Shown here piece by piece: positions 33,208 to 33,357 of a DNA stretch of 33,357 nucleotides. Numbering within the stretch: the stretch's first letter is position 1; every line of letters begins with the position of its first letter. Both the position numbers and the translations under genes were made by a program. Source of the DNA: Candidatus Omnitrophota bacterium (GTDB lineage: Bacteria > Omnitrophota > Gorgyraeia > Zapsychrales > JAHFFX01); NCBI GenBank assembly GCA_023247705.1, contig JAHFFY010000001.1, forward strand, positions 1 to 33,357. The letters run 5' to 3'. Under the pieces are notes generated by a model that saw only the letters and a list, made by a program, of their open reading frames with translations, was not told the DNA's origin and did not search any database.

Positions 33208-33357
33208 ATGCCAGTCACCTTTCGAACTGAAAATCAATTGGGGGTTATAGAATTCAATCATCCTGATTCCAAAGTGAATCTGTTGACCGCGGATTGTTTG
33301 AAAAAATTGGATTTGATCTTGGAAGAGGTCAAAGAAAAGGAAGATCTCAAGGCCATC
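33208..33357 (+). CDS. enoyl-CoA hydratase or FadJ-type multifunctional protein, N-terminal fragment
   Basis: The ATG at 33208 opens a frame of 50 codons to the window edge. It reads MPVTFRTENQLGVIEFNHPD, then S-K-V-N-L-L-T and ALDxxLxxLxx-like spacing (LKKLDLILEEVKEKEDLKAI). This is the first part of a crotonase fold as in FadJ/FadB or stand-alone enoyl-CoA hydratases; the phrase V-I-E-F-N-x-P-x-S-K-V-N is especially FadJ/FadB-like. The oxyanion and catalytic residues lie beyond the edge, so I cannot tell whether a 3-hydroxyacyl-CoA dehydrogenase domain is attached. The 14-base gap from the thiolase gene supports one transcript. Confidence 0.75.
   Translation, partial: MPVTFRTENQLGVIEFNHPDSKVNLLTADCLKKLDLILEEVKEKEDLKAI

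Overview
The window looks like a chromosomal stretch of an uncultured Gram-negative bacterium. My best guess is a member of the PVC-associated candidate phylum Omnitrophota (OP3) or a close relative. The reasons are the run polA-glgA-coaE-rho-rpmE-prfA-prmC-murA, a RecN whose signature (ISSGEAAR, then FDEIDAQVGG) resembles what I recall from PVC bacteria, a TMTC-like membrane protein with TPRs, and moderately AT-rich DNA with standard stop codons. This placement is an inference and was not tested by any search.

Layout. Positions 1-547 are mobile or decayed DNA: the 5' end of an IS5-type transposase leaving the window on the minus strand, a cysteine-rich reading-frame remnant, and a 15-bp-arm palindromic element. 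Positions 548-2790 hold an FAD-dependent oxidoreductase with eroded dinucleotide-binding motifs and a secreted TPR protein. Positions 2931-16146 are a dense plus-strand housekeeping block: polA-glgA-coaE-rho (each start overlaps the gene before), then rpmE-prfA-prmC, then murA-trpG-trpD-trpC-trpF and a PolB-type 3'-5' exonuclease. trpE, trpB and trpA are not in the window.

Positions 16211-22792 look like a cell-surface module: an MBOAT O-acyltransferase and its SGNH-like partner, a very basic small secreted protein, a TMTC-like GT-C membrane protein with seven TPRs, and an M3 metallopeptidase. Positions 22814-24184 (minus) encode a PilT-type retraction ATPase with a PilZ domain fused in front. 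It is divergent from a SlyD-like FKBP peptidyl-prolyl isomerase (24442-24921), and both have recognisable promoters in the space between them.

Positions 24937-30123 (minus) read recN, a phosphofructokinase with the pyrophosphate-type signature, a hypothetical membrane protein, and a GT-C-like membrane protein. From 30382 to the right edge there is an acyl-CoA metabolism cluster: a PaaK-like AMP-forming CoA ligase, a FadI/FadA-type thiolase and the start of an enoyl-CoA hydratase/FadJ-type protein. Together these suggest activation and beta-oxidation of an organic acid.

The most interesting items are the PilZ-PilT fusion, the MBOAT/SGNH/basic-protein/TMTC surface locus with repeated inverted-repeat leaders, the PPi-type phosphofructokinase, the proofreading-dead PolA encoded near a stand-alone PolB-like exonuclease, and a perfect 16-bp inverted repeat spanning the end of prmC and the murA leader. 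No tRNA, rRNA or CRISPR array was seen.
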